This document shows, in pieces, positions 32,031-41,668 of a stretch of DNA of 64,000 nucleotides. The DNA is from an uncultured Eubacterium sp. Its GTDB lineage: Bacteria; Bacillota; Clostridia; Oscillospirales; Acutalibacteraceae. Below the pieces are notes generated by a model. It was given only the letters and a program-made list of their open reading frames with translations. It was not told where the DNA came from and did not search any database. Position 1 is the stretch's first letter. Each line of letters opens with the position of its first letter. A program made the translations under genes and the position numbers. The stretch lies in assembly GCA_910583925.1 (NCBI GenBank), contig CAJTZJ010000012.1:10273-74272 (forward strand), given 5' to 3'.

Positions 32031-34469
32031 ATGGCATCTAGAGATTATGACGATTTGCTTGAATCTTTTATGAACAATTCTCCTAAAGTTTATAGTGAAG
32101 ATAAAGATACACTAAACACTGAAGAAAACAAGGTTCCATCTGCATATAACTTGGATAATACGAACGCCAAGGATTCAAAATCCGTTAAAAGAGGGCGTAT
32201 AATTGAAAAAAAGAACTTAAAAAAATCCAAAAACAAAAAAAAGAAAAAAAAAGACTATTCTTCTCCGAAATATAAAATTTTCAGAATTTTAATGGGAATT
32301 CTTATGATTGTCGGCGTTGTTGCCGTTGTCTGCATTTCAGTTATGAGTATTTATGCTTACAGCGTTGTTCACGGCGATGCTGTTTTTGATCTCAATGAAC
32401 AGAAATATGCACAGAGCCAGACCTCATTTATTTACGGCTATGATAAGAATAACAAAGAGGTTGAATTAACAAGGCTTCATGGTGATGAAAACAGAATCTG
32501 GGTTAATCTTGAAGATATGAGCGAATATCTTCCCAAGGCTTTTGTTTCAATCGAGGATAAAAGGTTTGAAAAACATAATGGTGTTGACTGGATCCGAACA
32601 GCAGGTGTAATCGTAAAGCCGCAAAACCTTGGTAAACAGGGAGGTTCAACAATTACTCAACAGCTTATTAAAAACCTTACCGATGAAAAACAGGTTACTG
32701 TTGCCCGTAAGTTCAATGAAATTCTTTCTGCATTAAACCTTGAACGATATTTTGAAAAAGATGATATTCTTGAAGCATACTTAAATACAATCTACCTTTC
32801 AGAAGGCTGTTATGGTGTTAAAACTGCAGCAGAAGAATATTTTGGTAAAGATGTTAAAGATCTGAATATTGCCGAATGTGCTTGTATAGCCGGTATTACT
32901 CAGTTTCCGACAAAGTATGATCCTCTGATTAACACGGAAGAAAATAAAACCCGCCAAAAGCAGGTTTTAGGAGCAATGCTTGAAGAAGGTGCAATAACAC
33001 AGGAGCAATATGATGAAGCAATTAACTATAAGCTGATTTTTACAAACAGTAAGGAATACAAAGGCAGTCAGGTTTCTTCAAATGTTGATGGCTCCAAAAC
33101 AAATGTAATTGATTCATGGTATATTGATTATGTTATAAGAACCGTCATTGATGATTTGATTGAAAATGGATATACCAAAAGAAAAGCACAGGCTCTTGTT
33201 TACGGCGGCGGTTTAAAGATTTATACCGCAATTGACTTTGATGTTCAGGATGCTCTTGAAACAGTTTATGAAAACCGAAAAGGCGTTTACGAAGAAAATT
33301 CCCAGAGTGCCATGGTTGTAATGGATTATAAGGGAAGAGTGCTTGGTATAGTCGGCGGATTAGGTAAAAAAGATAATGTTATGGGCTTTAACCGCGCTGT
33401 TGATGCCAAGCGTCAGCCTGGTTCAGCTTTTAAACCATTAGCTGTATACGCTCCTGCACTTGAAAAAAGTCTTAAAGATCCTAATTTCGATTTCTATTGG
33501 TCAACACTTATTAAAGATGCACCTACTGAAGATATAAAAGTTGACGGAAAGCCGTGGCCAACGAATGAGGGCGGTGGTTATTCAAGTAAAAAACTTACCA
33601 TCCAATCCGGTATCGCAAGATCTTTAAATACAATTTCTGCTAGAACTTTACTCCAGGTTGGTCTTGATTATTCCTACAATTTCTTGACCGAAAAATTCCA
33701 TATTTCTTCCATGATAGATCAGGACTGTGCTCCTGCTCCACTTGCAACAGGAGCTTTAACAAACGGTGCTTCTGTACTTGATATTACTGCTGCTTATCAG
33801 GCATTCGGAAACGGCGGAAAATATTATTATCCGTACTGCTATTATAAAGTTACTGATTTCCAGGGCAATACAATTCTTGAATCAACTCCCGATACAACAA
33901 ATGAACAGGCACTTTCAGAAAGCACAGCATGGATTATGAATAAGCTTCTTCAAACTGTTATGACAAGCGGTACAGGTACAACCTATAAGATTTCAGGTGT
34001 TCAGTGTATTGGTAAAACAGGTACTACTACCGGAAGCGTAGACCGCTATTTTGTCGGCGGTACTCCGGAATATATTGCTGCAGTTTGGTATGGATTTGAT
34101 CAGCAGAAAGAAGTAAGACAAACACCAAATCCATCCGGTATTTTGTGGAAAAATGTAATGAATGAGATTTATTCCAGTAAGGGTATCAATAAAAAAGAGT
34201 TCCCTGATTATGACGGTATAACCAGACGGGCTTATGATTCAAGCAATGGCTTGCTTGCTAATTATTCCAGCGGAAATTACGGCTGGTATGACAAAAATAA
34301 TCTTCCCGGTTATTCTAAATCTACAGGAACTACCAAAGAGTCCACAACTTCGGATAAGAATTCACAGGAAACTTCTAAGGCAACATCAGTTGCTTCCTCT
34401 ACAAATTCTAATGTTCACAAGCCACAGGGAACAACCGCTAATAAATCCGGTTCAAATACTGCTGAATAA
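32031..34469 (+). CDS. class A penicillin-binding protein (812 aa)
   Basis: A bifunctional peptidoglycan synthase. A very basic cytoplasmic segment (residues about 55-85) precedes one membrane helix (about 87-112). The GT51 transglycosylase has S-I-E-D-K-R-F-E-K-H near 172 and G-G-S-T-I-T-Q-Q-L-I-K-N. The transpeptidase has S-A-F-K (Ser near 465), S-L-N, and K-T-G-T-T near 662. A Ser/Thr-rich tail of about 65 residues ends the protein. GGAGG lies before the start. It closely resembles Ponp/PBP1a proteins of Clostridia. Confidence 0.94.
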   Translation: MASRDYDDLLESFMNNSPKVYSEDKDTLNTEENKVPSAYNLDNTNAKDSKSVKRGRIIEKKNLKKSKNKKKKKKDYSSPKYKIFRILMGILMIVGVVAVVCISVMSIYAYSVVHGDAVFDLNEQKYAQSQTSFIYGYDKNNKEVELTRLHGDENRIWVNLEDMSEYLPKAFVSIEDKRFEKHNGVDWIRTAGVIVKPQNLGKQGGSTITQQLIKNLTDEKQVTVARKFNEILSALNLERYFEKDDILEAYLNTIYLSEGCYGVKTAAEEYFGKDVKDLNIAECACIAGITQFPTKYDPLINTEENKTRQKQVLGAMLEEGAITQEQYDEAINYKLIFTNSKEYKGSQVSSNVDGSKTNVIDSWYIDYVIRTVIDDLIENGYTKRKAQALVYGGGLKIYTAIDFDVQDALETVYENRKGVYEENSQSAMVVMDYKGRVLGIVGGLGKKDNVMGFNRAVDAKRQPGSAFKPLAVYAPALEKSLKDPNFDFYWSTLIKDAPTEDIKVDGKPWPTNEGGGYSSKKLTIQSGIARSLNTISARTLLQVGLDYSYNFLTEKFHISSMIDQDCAPAPLATGALTNGASVLDITAAYQAFGNGGKYYYPYCYYKVTDFQGNTILESTPDTTNEQALSESTAWIMNKLLQTVMTSGTGTTYKISGVQCIGKTGTTTGSVDRYFVGGTPEYIAAVWYGFDQQKEVRQTPNPSGILWKNVMNEIYSSKGINKKEFPDYDGITRRAYDSSNGLLANYSSGNYGWYDKNNLPGYSKSTGTTKESTTSDKNSQETSKATSVASSTNSNVHKPQGTTANKSGSNTAE

Positions 34470-34481
34470 TCGTATTAAAAC

Positions 34482-34515
34482 AATAACGGCATCATTTAAC
34501 TGTGATGCCGTTATT
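34482..34515 (+). terminator. hairpin after the penicillin-binding protein gene
   Basis: A perfect 13-bp stem (34482-34494 with 34503-34515) around an eight-base loop. The T-run is weak (TTCTTAAA), so termination may be partial with read-through into ruvX. Confidence 0.7.
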
Positions 34516-34532
34516 CTTAAAGGGAAAAAGTT

Positions 34533-34946
34533 ATGAAAATAATGTCCGTTGATTATGGAGATGTACGCACAGGCGTTGCTCTGTCAGACATAGGCGAATC
34601 TCTTGCATCTCCTTATGCCGTAATCAAAGAAACTTATCAGCCGAAGCTTATTGATAAGCTTTGCGAAATTGCTGAAAAAGAAAATGCTGAAAAAATAGTT
34701 GTAGGTATTCCGAAAAATATGGACGGCAGCTATGGCTTTCGTGCTGAGGCCTGCAGAGAATTCGGAAGAAAGCTTGAAGAAATAAGCCACAAACCTGTTG
34801 ATTTTATTGATGAAAGGCTTACAACTGTTATGGCACACAATATTCTTTCCGCAAATAATATCAGAGGAAAAAAAAGAAAAGAAACGGTAGATGCTGTTTC
34901 GGCTGTTATGATTCTTCAATCCTATATTGATAAGAATAAAAAGTAG
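34533..34946 (+). CDS. ruvX: YqgF/RuvX putative Holliday junction resolvase (137 aa)
   Basis: An RNase H-fold protein with S-V-D-Y-G-D-V-R-T-G-V-A near the start (Asp7), I-V-V-G-I-P-K-N-M-D-G-S in the middle and D-E-R-L-T-T near 95. It is linked to pre-16S rRNA maturation and proposed as a junction resolvase. The length is normal. AAAGGGAAA precedes the start. It is followed after 30 bases by an M50 protease gene; the sequence between holds a weak ATCACC/GGTGAT hairpin. Confidence 0.92.
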   Translation: MKIMSVDYGDVRTGVALSDIGESLASPYAVIKETYQPKLIDKLCEIAEKENAEKIVVGIPKNMDGSYGFRAEACREFGRKLEEISHKPVDFIDERLTTVMAHNILSANNIRGKKRKETVDAVSAVMILQSYIDKNKK

Positions 34947-34976
34947 TCTATCACCGTAATATTTTATGGTGATGAT

Positions 34977-35504
34977 TTGGAAATTAAATTTAAAAAATTT
35001 GTATTTAAGCTTGATTTTTCTTTTTTAATCTTATTATCTTTTGCTGTATTTTATGGATACGAAAGCACAATTAGTATTATATTATTTTCTATGCTTCATG
35101 AGTTAGGCCATATTTCAGCTTTACTTTTATTTAAGGTTAAACCGGATCTGATTAAAGTATCATTTTACGGGATAGGTCTTAAATACAAAAATAATCTATC
35201 TAAAATAAAGGAATTTATTGTTTTAGTTTGCGGTCCGCTTATTAATCTGATTTTATTTTTGGTACTTAAGGATAATATTAATTTAATACTTTTATTAATC
35301 AATATTTTCCCTGCACTTCCGCTTGACGGAGGACGAATGCTAAAGCTTGTATTGCCAAAATACTATCGTGCCGTAAGTCTGTTTTTTATAATTGTTTTAT
35401 GCTGTTTATCAGCATATTTATTTATTGAATATCATATATTTTCATTAATTTTAATCTGCGTTTATTTAATCGCTTTCAATATTAATGAACTGAATAACGG
35501 TTGA
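34977..35504 (+). CDS. short M50 site-2 protease, SpoIVFB-like (175 aa)
   Basis: A membrane metalloprotease. H-E-L-G-H at 41-45 and L-P-L-D-G-G-R near 115-121 give the zinc ligands and Asp. About five hydrophobic segments are visible. At 175 residues it lacks the CBS domain of SpoIVFB. The only in-frame start is the TTG at 34977, since a stop lies 33 bases upstream and no ATG or GTG is available. TTG use may keep the level low. In Firmicutes such proteases act in sporulation, but here it sits in a growth-gene cluster. Confidence 0.78.
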   Translation: MEIKFKKFVFKLDFSFLILLSFAVFYGYESTISIILFSMLHELGHISALLLFKVKPDLIKVSFYGIGLKYKNNLSKIKEFIVLVCGPLINLILFLVLKDNINLILLLINIFPALPLDGGRMLKLVLPKYYRAVSLFFIIVLCCLSAYLFIEYHIFSLILICVYLIAFNINELNNG

Positions 35505-35514
35505 TGAGGTTTTT

Positions 35515-37356
35515 ATGAAAAAAGAAGTTGAAAAAATACTGCAGTTTGTTCAGAAGCCTGCAAGATATGCAGGAGGGGAGCTGAACAGCGTTGTTAAGGA
35601 AACATCAAAGGTTGATATCAGATATGCCTTTTGTTTTCCTGATTTGTATGAAATCGGAATGAGTCATCTTGGTATGAAAATTCTTTATTCTCTTGTTAAT
35701 GCAAGGGAAGACAGCTGGTGCGAAAGAGTTTTTGCTCCTGACAGTGATATGGAAGAGCAGATGCGAAAGAATCATGTTCCTTTATTCGCACTTGAAAGCG
35801 GAGATTATATCAAGGATTTTGATTTGATAGGCTTTACGCTTATGTATGAGCTTTGTTATACCAATGTGTTAAATATGCTTGATTTAGCCCAAATACCCCT
35901 TAAATCAAAGGACAGAACGGATTTAACGCCTATCATTTGCTGTGGCGGACCATGTACCTGCAATCCTGAGCCGATAACCGATTTTGTTGATATTGTTTTC
36001 CTTGGTGACGGCGAAGAAAATACACCTGCATTAATTGATTTACTTAAGGAGTGTAAGAAAAACGGTTCTACAAAGCAGGAATTTCTGCTTAAAGCTAAGG
36101 AAATTAAGGGCGTTTATGTTCCAAGCCTTTATCAGGACAGCTATAATGAAGACGGAACTCTGAAAGAGCTTAAGCCTATCCATGGTGCTCCCGCAAAAGT
36201 TAAAAAATCCGTTGTAGCCGATATGAACAAGTGCTTTTATCCAAAGGAGTTTGTTGTTCCGTTTATAAGTATTGTTCATGACAGAGCAGTAGAAGAAATT
36301 TTCAGAGGCTGTATAAGGGGATGCCGTTTCTGTCAGGCAGGCTTTACTTACAGACCAATCAGAGAAAAAAGTGTTGAAACAATTAATGAACAGGCAAAGG
36401 CATTAATTCAATCAACAGGATATGACGAGCTTTCCCTATGCTCTCTTTCAACATCGGATCACAGCTGCGTAAACGAAATGCTGACTTCACTTATAGATTG
36501 GACAGAAAAGGATAAAATCAATCTTTCTTTACCGTCTCTTCGAGTAGATAATTTCTCCGATGAGCTTGTGGACAAGCTTAACAGAGTCAGAAAAAGCGGC
36601 TTAACCTTTGCTCCTGAGGCAGGAACGCAAAGATTGCGTGATGTTATAAATAAGAATGTGTCTGAAGAAGAGGTTATTAATACCTGCACTAAGGCATTCG
36701 ACAATGGCTGGACCTCTGTAAAACTTTACTTTATGATGGGACTTCCGACAGAAACCATGGAAGATGTTGAAGGTATAGCAGATCTTGGTATGCAGGTTGT
36801 TCACGCCTTTTATAAAAACCCCAATAGACAAAAGGGAACAGGGCTTCAGGTTTCAATCAGCTGTGCCTCCTTTATTCCGAAGCCGTTTACTCCGTTCCAA
36901 TGGGAACCGGAGGATACAATGGAAAGCTTGAAAGCAAAGCAAGCACATCTTCTTGAGTATGTTCCAAGCAAAAAAATTAAGATTTCTTATCACGAAACCC
37001 CAACCTCTTTAATTGAGGGCGTTCTTGCAAGAGGAGACAGGCGTCTTAATCATGTTTTGCTTGATGCTTGGAAGCTTGGCTGCAAATTTGACTCGTGGGG
37101 TGACAAATTCAATTTTGATGCCTGGATGCAGGCTTTTGAAAAGAATGGTATTGATCCGCATTTTTATACACAACGCAGAAGACCGTTTGACGAGCTTTTA
37201 CCTTGGGATCATCTTGATTTCGGTGTCTCAAGAAAATTCCTTGAAAATGAGAACAAAAAAGCTCATGAAAACAAAACGACACCGCATTGCAGAATTAAAT
37301 GTGCAGGCTGTGGTGCAAATATTTTGAACGGAGGTCACTGTGATGCGAGAGGTTAG
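35515..37356 (+). CDS. B12-binding-type radical SAM protein (TIGR03960 family, 613 aa)
   Basis: An N-terminal Rossmann-like B12-binding-type domain (about 30-190) precedes a radical SAM domain with the cluster motif C-x3-C-x2-C at about 266-273 (R-G-C-I-R-G-C-R-F-C-Q-A-G). A C-terminal part ends in a Cys-rich segment (C-A-G-C-G-A-N). The family always travels with the next gene type (DUF2344) and is thought to modify RNA or a ribosomal target; the substrate is not proven. The two genes overlap by 14 bases. Confidence 0.85.
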   Translation: MKKEVEKILQFVQKPARYAGGELNSVVKETSKVDIRYAFCFPDLYEIGMSHLGMKILYSLVNAREDSWCERVFAPDSDMEEQMRKNHVPLFALESGDYIKDFDLIGFTLMYELCYTNVLNMLDLAQIPLKSKDRTDLTPIICCGGPCTCNPEPITDFVDIVFLGDGEENTPALIDLLKECKKNGSTKQEFLLKAKEIKGVYVPSLYQDSYNEDGTLKELKPIHGAPAKVKKSVVADMNKCFYPKEFVVPFISIVHDRAVEEIFRGCIRGCRFCQAGFTYRPIREKSVETINEQAKALIQSTGYDELSLCSLSTSDHSCVNEMLTSLIDWTEKDKINLSLPSLRVDNFSDELVDKLNRVRKSGLTFAPEAGTQRLRDVINKNVSEEEVINTCTKAFDNGWTSVKLYFMMGLPTETMEDVEGIADLGMQVVHAFYKNPNRQKGTGLQVSISCASFIPKPFTPFQWEPEDTMESLKAKQAHLLEYVPSKKIKISYHETPTSLIEGVLARGDRRLNHVLLDAWKLGCKFDSWGDKFNFDAWMQAFEKNGIDPHFYTQRRRPFDELLPWDHLDFGVSRKFLENENKKAHENKTTPHCRIKCAGCGANILNGGHCDARG

Positions 37357-38008
37357 GCTTGTTTTTTCAAAAACAGACAGATGCAAATACATAAGCCATC
37401 TTGATATTAATCGTTGCATGTCGAGAGCGCTTGCTCGAGCAAAAATTCCTCTTTGGTTTACTGAGGGCTTTAATCCTCATCCATATATGAGCTTTTCGCT
37501 TCCGCTTTCATTAGGCGTTGAAAGCTTATGTGAAAGCGTTGATTTGCGCATTACAGACGATATTTCAAATGATGAAATCAAAAATCGTATGAATGAAATG
37601 CTGCCAACAGGTATCAGAATTGTTGATGTTCTTGATGATTTTCGCGATTGCAGTGAAATCGCTTTTTCTGATTATGTTTATAAATTTCAATTCTGTGATA
37701 ATGAAGCTGCATTGGAGAGGATAAATGCCGTTCTTTCTTCAAGTGAAATCATGGCTGAAAAAAAAGCAAAAAAAGGTAAGCGCAGAATCGTTAAAGAAAC
37801 AAATTTAAAGCCGTATATTGATAAATACAGTATCTCAATCAGAAATGATGAAATTGTTTTGAATATCCGTCTTGCCGCCGGTCCGGAAAGAAACCTGAAT
37901 CCAACTCTTTTATTTGATACAATCATAAAACTGATTGATATGGATTTTGAGTGGAGAAGTATTGCAAGAATATCTCTGTTGGATAAAAACTATGTTTTGT
38001 TCAAATAA
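37343..38008 (+). CDS. DUF2344 radical SAM-associated protein (TIGR03936 family, 221 aa)
   Basis: It starts with the family pattern R-L-V-F-S-K-T-D-R-C-K-Y-I-S-H-L-D and has P-L-W-F-T-E-G-F-N-P-H-P. The ATG at 37343 is eight bases from GGAGG; the preceding GTG at 37340 is a possible start. It overlaps the radical SAM gene, implying a complex or a coupled step. The function is unknown beyond this pairing. Confidence 0.85.
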   Translation: MREVRLVFSKTDRCKYISHLDINRCMSRALARAKIPLWFTEGFNPHPYMSFSLPLSLGVESLCESVDLRITDDISNDEIKNRMNEMLPTGIRIVDVLDDFRDCSEIAFSDYVYKFQFCDNEAALERINAVLSSSEIMAEKKAKKGKRRIVKETNLKPYIDKYSISIRNDEIVLNIRLAAGPERNLNPTLLFDTIIKLIDMDFEWRSIARISLLDKNYVLFK

Positions 38009-38067
38009 TTTTATAAAAAAGTTTAATTAATTATGAAATTTGTGTAAATATTTGTAGATATTTAAAC

Positions 38068-38096
38068 TTGACTTTTGTTTTTTATTATAGTATTTT
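38068..38096 (+). promoter_or_regulatory. promoter of the first teichoic acid transferase gene
   Basis: TTGACT, 17-base spacer, TATTTT, 40 bases before the start. Confidence 0.5.
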
Positions 38097-38135
38097 AGAT
38101 GTTGCAATATTTATGGGTTAGTTTGGGGGATTTTT

Positions 38136-39407
38136 ATGACAAAGAAAATTAAATCTATTGCCATTGAACTTACCAAGCACAATATTGTAATAAGAAAAGC
38201 TGTAAGACATATCATTTTCTTAAAAAGATATCTTATTTATCTGATTGCAAAAAAATCAAATAAAACCGATGACAAACTTATTTGTTTCAAGTCCTTCAGC
38301 GGAAAATCATATTCCTGTTCACCGAAAGCAATTTATGAATATATGCTTACACAGGACAAGTATAAGGATTTTAAATTTATCTGGGTATTTAGGGAACCGG
38401 AAAAATATAAATATCTTGAAAATAATCATAATACAAAGGTTATTTATAATAAAGGCAAAGCATATTATAAAGCTATGGCAAGCAGTAAATATTGGATACA
38501 CAACTATCGGATTGCTGACCATATTTTCCCGAAAGAAGATCAGATTTATGTTCAGTGCTGGCATGGAACACCGCTTAAGCGTTTGGGATATGATATTGAG
38601 ACTTTTGATAATGCGCTCAACACCATTAACGAACTTCGCTTCAAGTACAAGGTGGATGCAAAAAAATTCAAATACTTTCTTTCTCCTTCAAAATTTGCAA
38701 GTGAAAAATTTATTTCTGCTTGGAATTTGAGAGCTTTCGGAAAGGAAAATGCCATTATTGAACAGGGATATCCGAGAAATGATAAGCTGTTTAACTGCAC
38801 TGTAAATGATATAAACAGGATCAAATCAACGCTGGGTATTGAAGATACAGATAAAAAGATTATTCTTTATGCTCCTACATGGCGTGATAATCAGCATGAT
38901 TCTTCCATTGGATATACCTACAAAACCGAAGTTGATTTTGATTATCTTCGTGATGCTGTCGGAGATAAATGTATTATACTTTTCCGTGCGCACTATCTTG
39001 TGGCAAGCAAATTTGATTTTAAGAAATATAAGGGCTTTGTATACGATGTATCTAAATATGATGAAATAAATGATTTGTATTTAGCTTCCGATGCTTTATT
39101 AACTGATTATTCAAGTGTTTTCTTTGATTACGCAAATTTAAAAAAGCCAATGATTTTTTATATGTACGATTTTGATGCTTATAAAAATGAAATTAGAGAT
39201 TTTTACATTGATGTTGAGGAACTTCCCGGACCTGTTATAACAGATCGCAATCAGGAAGAGCTTGTCGGAGAACTCAAAGCAATTGAAAATAATGATGCTT
39301 ATTTCAAAAAATATGGTAAAAAATATACTGAATTCAATAATAAATATAATTATCTTGATGACGGATATGCAGCAAAAAGAGTTATTGAAGAAATACTTGA
39401 ATTCTGA
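38136..39407 (+). CDS. CDP-polyol phosphotransferase, TagB/TagF/TarL-like (423 aa)
   Basis: The Glyphos_transf family pattern is clear: W-H-G-T-P-L-K-R-L-G at about 146-155, Y-A-P-T-W-R-D near 248 and D-Y-S-S-V-F-F-D-Y near 326. It transfers glycerol or ribitol phosphate from the CDP form to a lipid-linked or growing chain at the membrane. The tarI-tarJ genes nearby argue for ribitol phosphate. The N-terminus is basic and amphipathic, suited to membrane contact. A strong terminator follows. Confidence 0.88.
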   Translation: MTKKIKSIAIELTKHNIVIRKAVRHIIFLKRYLIYLIAKKSNKTDDKLICFKSFSGKSYSCSPKAIYEYMLTQDKYKDFKFIWVFREPEKYKYLENNHNTKVIYNKGKAYYKAMASSKYWIHNYRIADHIFPKEDQIYVQCWHGTPLKRLGYDIETFDNALNTINELRFKYKVDAKKFKYFLSPSKFASEKFISAWNLRAFGKENAIIEQGYPRNDKLFNCTVNDINRIKSTLGIEDTDKKIILYAPTWRDNQHDSSIGYTYKTEVDFDYLRDAVGDKCIILFRAHYLVASKFDFKKYKGFVYDVSKYDEINDLYLASDALLTDYSSVFFDYANLKKPMIFYMYDFDAYKNEIRDFYIDVEELPGPVITDRNQEELVGELKAIENNDAYFKKYGKKYTEFNNKYNYLDDGYAAKRVIEEILEF

Positions 39408-39432
39408 AGCGTTATTTTTATAAATTTTTCTT

Positions 39433-39465
39433 AGAAAGCGTTTGAACAACGCTTTCTTTTTTATT
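39433..39465 (+). terminator. terminator of the first teichoic acid transferase gene
   Basis: AGAAAGCGTT pairs with AACGCTTTCT around TGAAC, followed by six T residues. The rest of the gap to 39735 is AT-rich with a possible TATAAT near 39658. Confidence 0.92.
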
Positions 39466-39734
39466 TTTGCTATAATGAGTAAAATTACCAATCGGTAATT
39501 TGCTGCTAAAGTGGACATATATATGTATATGAGTGCTTTGATTTCAACCTAAATAAAGCTTGTATTCCGTTTTCCTTTATGATTACACAAGCATGTTTAC
39601 TGAATTTTATAGATATTCGCATGAAACGCCTACTTGAAATACATATTTATATTTGTTATAATATTCCGAAATGCAATTGCTGAGATGTTTCAAAAAATAC
39701 ACTATTGTTAAATTGTGTACGGAGGAAAATATAA

Positions 39735-41666
39735 ATGTTTGATGCAAAAATGATTGTCAATAAATTAAATATTGATAAAAATCAACTTAATATTTCTGTT
39801 ACAATCAGTACTCCGTTTGATATTGATATTACATCTCCAAAGGTTAAAATAGTTTTCGAATACAACGGAAAAACAAGAAGGCTGCCGTTTTTAATAAGAA
39901 ACTTTTATAGACAAAAGCAGAATAATTTATGTGTGGTTATTTGCACCCATTCATATTTGCTTGATTATATTTTTGACGATGTAAAAGATTTTAGTGAAAT
40001 AAAAGCAAGAATTGATTTATATTACGGAGAAAATGAGGCTATTGCTCTTCCGTTTACTGTTTCAGACAAGGTTATTTATGATAATCCTAATCTTGCTGTT
40101 GAAGAAAGCTTTATCGGTAATGAAAGCTTTGATGGATTTACTATTTTCGAGCGTGAAGCTAAACCGAATGATAATTGCAGAAAATCGGATACACCGTATT
40201 CATTGGATCTTGAGCCTGAAAACGGAATCATTGTTATATCAAAAGGGGAAACACGCCCTGAAAACAATAAAATCAAATTATCACCGATATTAAAATTCGT
40301 GTTTACATTTTTAAAAGCTATTCTTGCAATTGCCTTGCTTCCATTGCTTATAATAGCAGGAATTATCGCCGGAGCTACCTATCTTGTTTTCAATGTGAAT
40401 AATAAAAAATCCCGAAAAAAATTATTAGTTGATAAAATTATTAATATCTTTGCATTTTTCTTCGGAACGAATATGAGGAAAACAAGGCTCTATAAATCGG
40501 CAGAACAATCGCTTAAAAAAACCAGAAAAAAAATTAAGCGTTTCGTATGTCATAAGCTTTTTGATAGGTACTATAAAAAACCAATTGTCCAAAACCGAAT
40601 TACTTTTATGTCCGGAAGAAGAGATGAACTTGGCGGAAATTATGAATTTGTTTATAATCTAATTAAAGACAGGGAAGATATAGATTTCCAATTCTTAATG
40701 TTTTCAAATCCTGCAAAGCACGATAGGTTAAAAACGATTAAGAAATTCTTATATCTTTATGCAACTTCAAAGGTTGTTATTGTTGATGATTATTTCCGAC
40801 TTCTTAATACAGTAAAAAAGCGTAAAGGTGTTACGGTTATTCAGCTTTGGCATGCCTGCGGTGCATTTAAAACCTTCGGTTTTACCCGTCTTGGAAAAAG
40901 CGGCGGTCCGAAGCAGAATGAACCGAATCACAGAATGTATGATTATGCCATAGTAAGCTCTCAGGAAATAGCTAAGCATTACGCTGAAGGTTTTGGTATA
41001 TCTGATAATAATGTTGTTGCAACAGGCATTCCTCGAACAGATGTATTTATGAATAAGGAATATGCCGAAGATGTCAGAGAAAGATTTTTCAGACAGTATC
41101 CGAATCTTAAATCCAAAAAAATTATTTTATTTGCTCCAACCTTCAGAGGAAAAGGGCAGATGAGTGCTTATTATCCAACGGAAGCCTTTCATCCTGAAAA
41201 GCTTCTGGATAAAATAGGAAATGATTATGCGATTCTGATTAAGCTTCATCCATATTGCAAGGAAAGATTTGAAATTGCTGAAGAATATCGTGATAGAATC
41301 ATTGATTTTTCCGATGCTGTTGAGCTGAATGATTTATTATTTGTTACAGATTTACTTATAACGGATTATTCAAGCGTTATTTTTGAAGCATCTCTTCTTG
41401 ATATCCCAATGCTTTTTTATACTTACGATTTATATTTGTATATCAAGGAGCGCGATTTTTATTATGATTTTGAAAATTTTGTTCCGGGTAAAATTTTATA
41501 TTCTGAAAATGAAATTGCAGAAAGTATAGAAAGCAATAGTTTTGAGCAAGATAAAGTAAGCAGCTTTAAATATAAATTTTTTGATAACCTTGATGGTAAT
41601 TCAAGTAAAAGAGTTGCTGATCTGGTAATAAAATGTTTAGAATTAGACAAAGATTTGGAGAAATAA
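39735..41666 (+). CDS. CDP-polyol:poly(polyol phosphate) phosphotransferase, TagF/TarL-like (643 aa)
   Basis: The N-terminal 180 residues form a beta-rich domain. One hydrophobic segment lies at about 192-218. The C-terminal Glyphos_transf domain has L-W-H-A-C-G-A-F-K near 371, F-A-P-T-F-R-G near 473 and D-Y-S-S-V-I-F-E near 545. It is a second, longer polymerase than the upstream gene. Together they could act as primase and polymerase of a teichoic acid chain. GGAGG precedes the start. It lies three bases from tarI, so it is one operon with tarIJ. Confidence 0.88.
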   Translation: MFDAKMIVNKLNIDKNQLNISVTISTPFDIDITSPKVKIVFEYNGKTRRLPFLIRNFYRQKQNNLCVVICTHSYLLDYIFDDVKDFSEIKARIDLYYGENEAIALPFTVSDKVIYDNPNLAVEESFIGNESFDGFTIFEREAKPNDNCRKSDTPYSLDLEPENGIIVISKGETRPENNKIKLSPILKFVFTFLKAILAIALLPLLIIAGIIAGATYLVFNVNNKKSRKKLLVDKIINIFAFFFGTNMRKTRLYKSAEQSLKKTRKKIKRFVCHKLFDRYYKKPIVQNRITFMSGRRDELGGNYEFVYNLIKDREDIDFQFLMFSNPAKHDRLKTIKKFLYLYATSKVVIVDDYFRLLNTVKKRKGVTVIQLWHACGAFKTFGFTRLGKSGGPKQNEPNHRMYDYAIVSSQEIAKHYAEGFGISDNNVVATGIPRTDVFMNKEYAEDVRERFFRQYPNLKSKKIILFAPTFRGKGQMSAYYPTEAFHPEKLLDKIGNDYAILIKLHPYCKERFEIAEEYRDRIIDFSDAVELNDLLFVTDLLITDYSSVIFEASLLDIPMLFYTYDLYLYIKERDFYYDFENFVPGKILYSENEIAESIESNSFEQDKVSSFKYKFFDNLDGNSSKRVADLVIKCLELDKDLEK

Positions 41667-41668
41667 TT

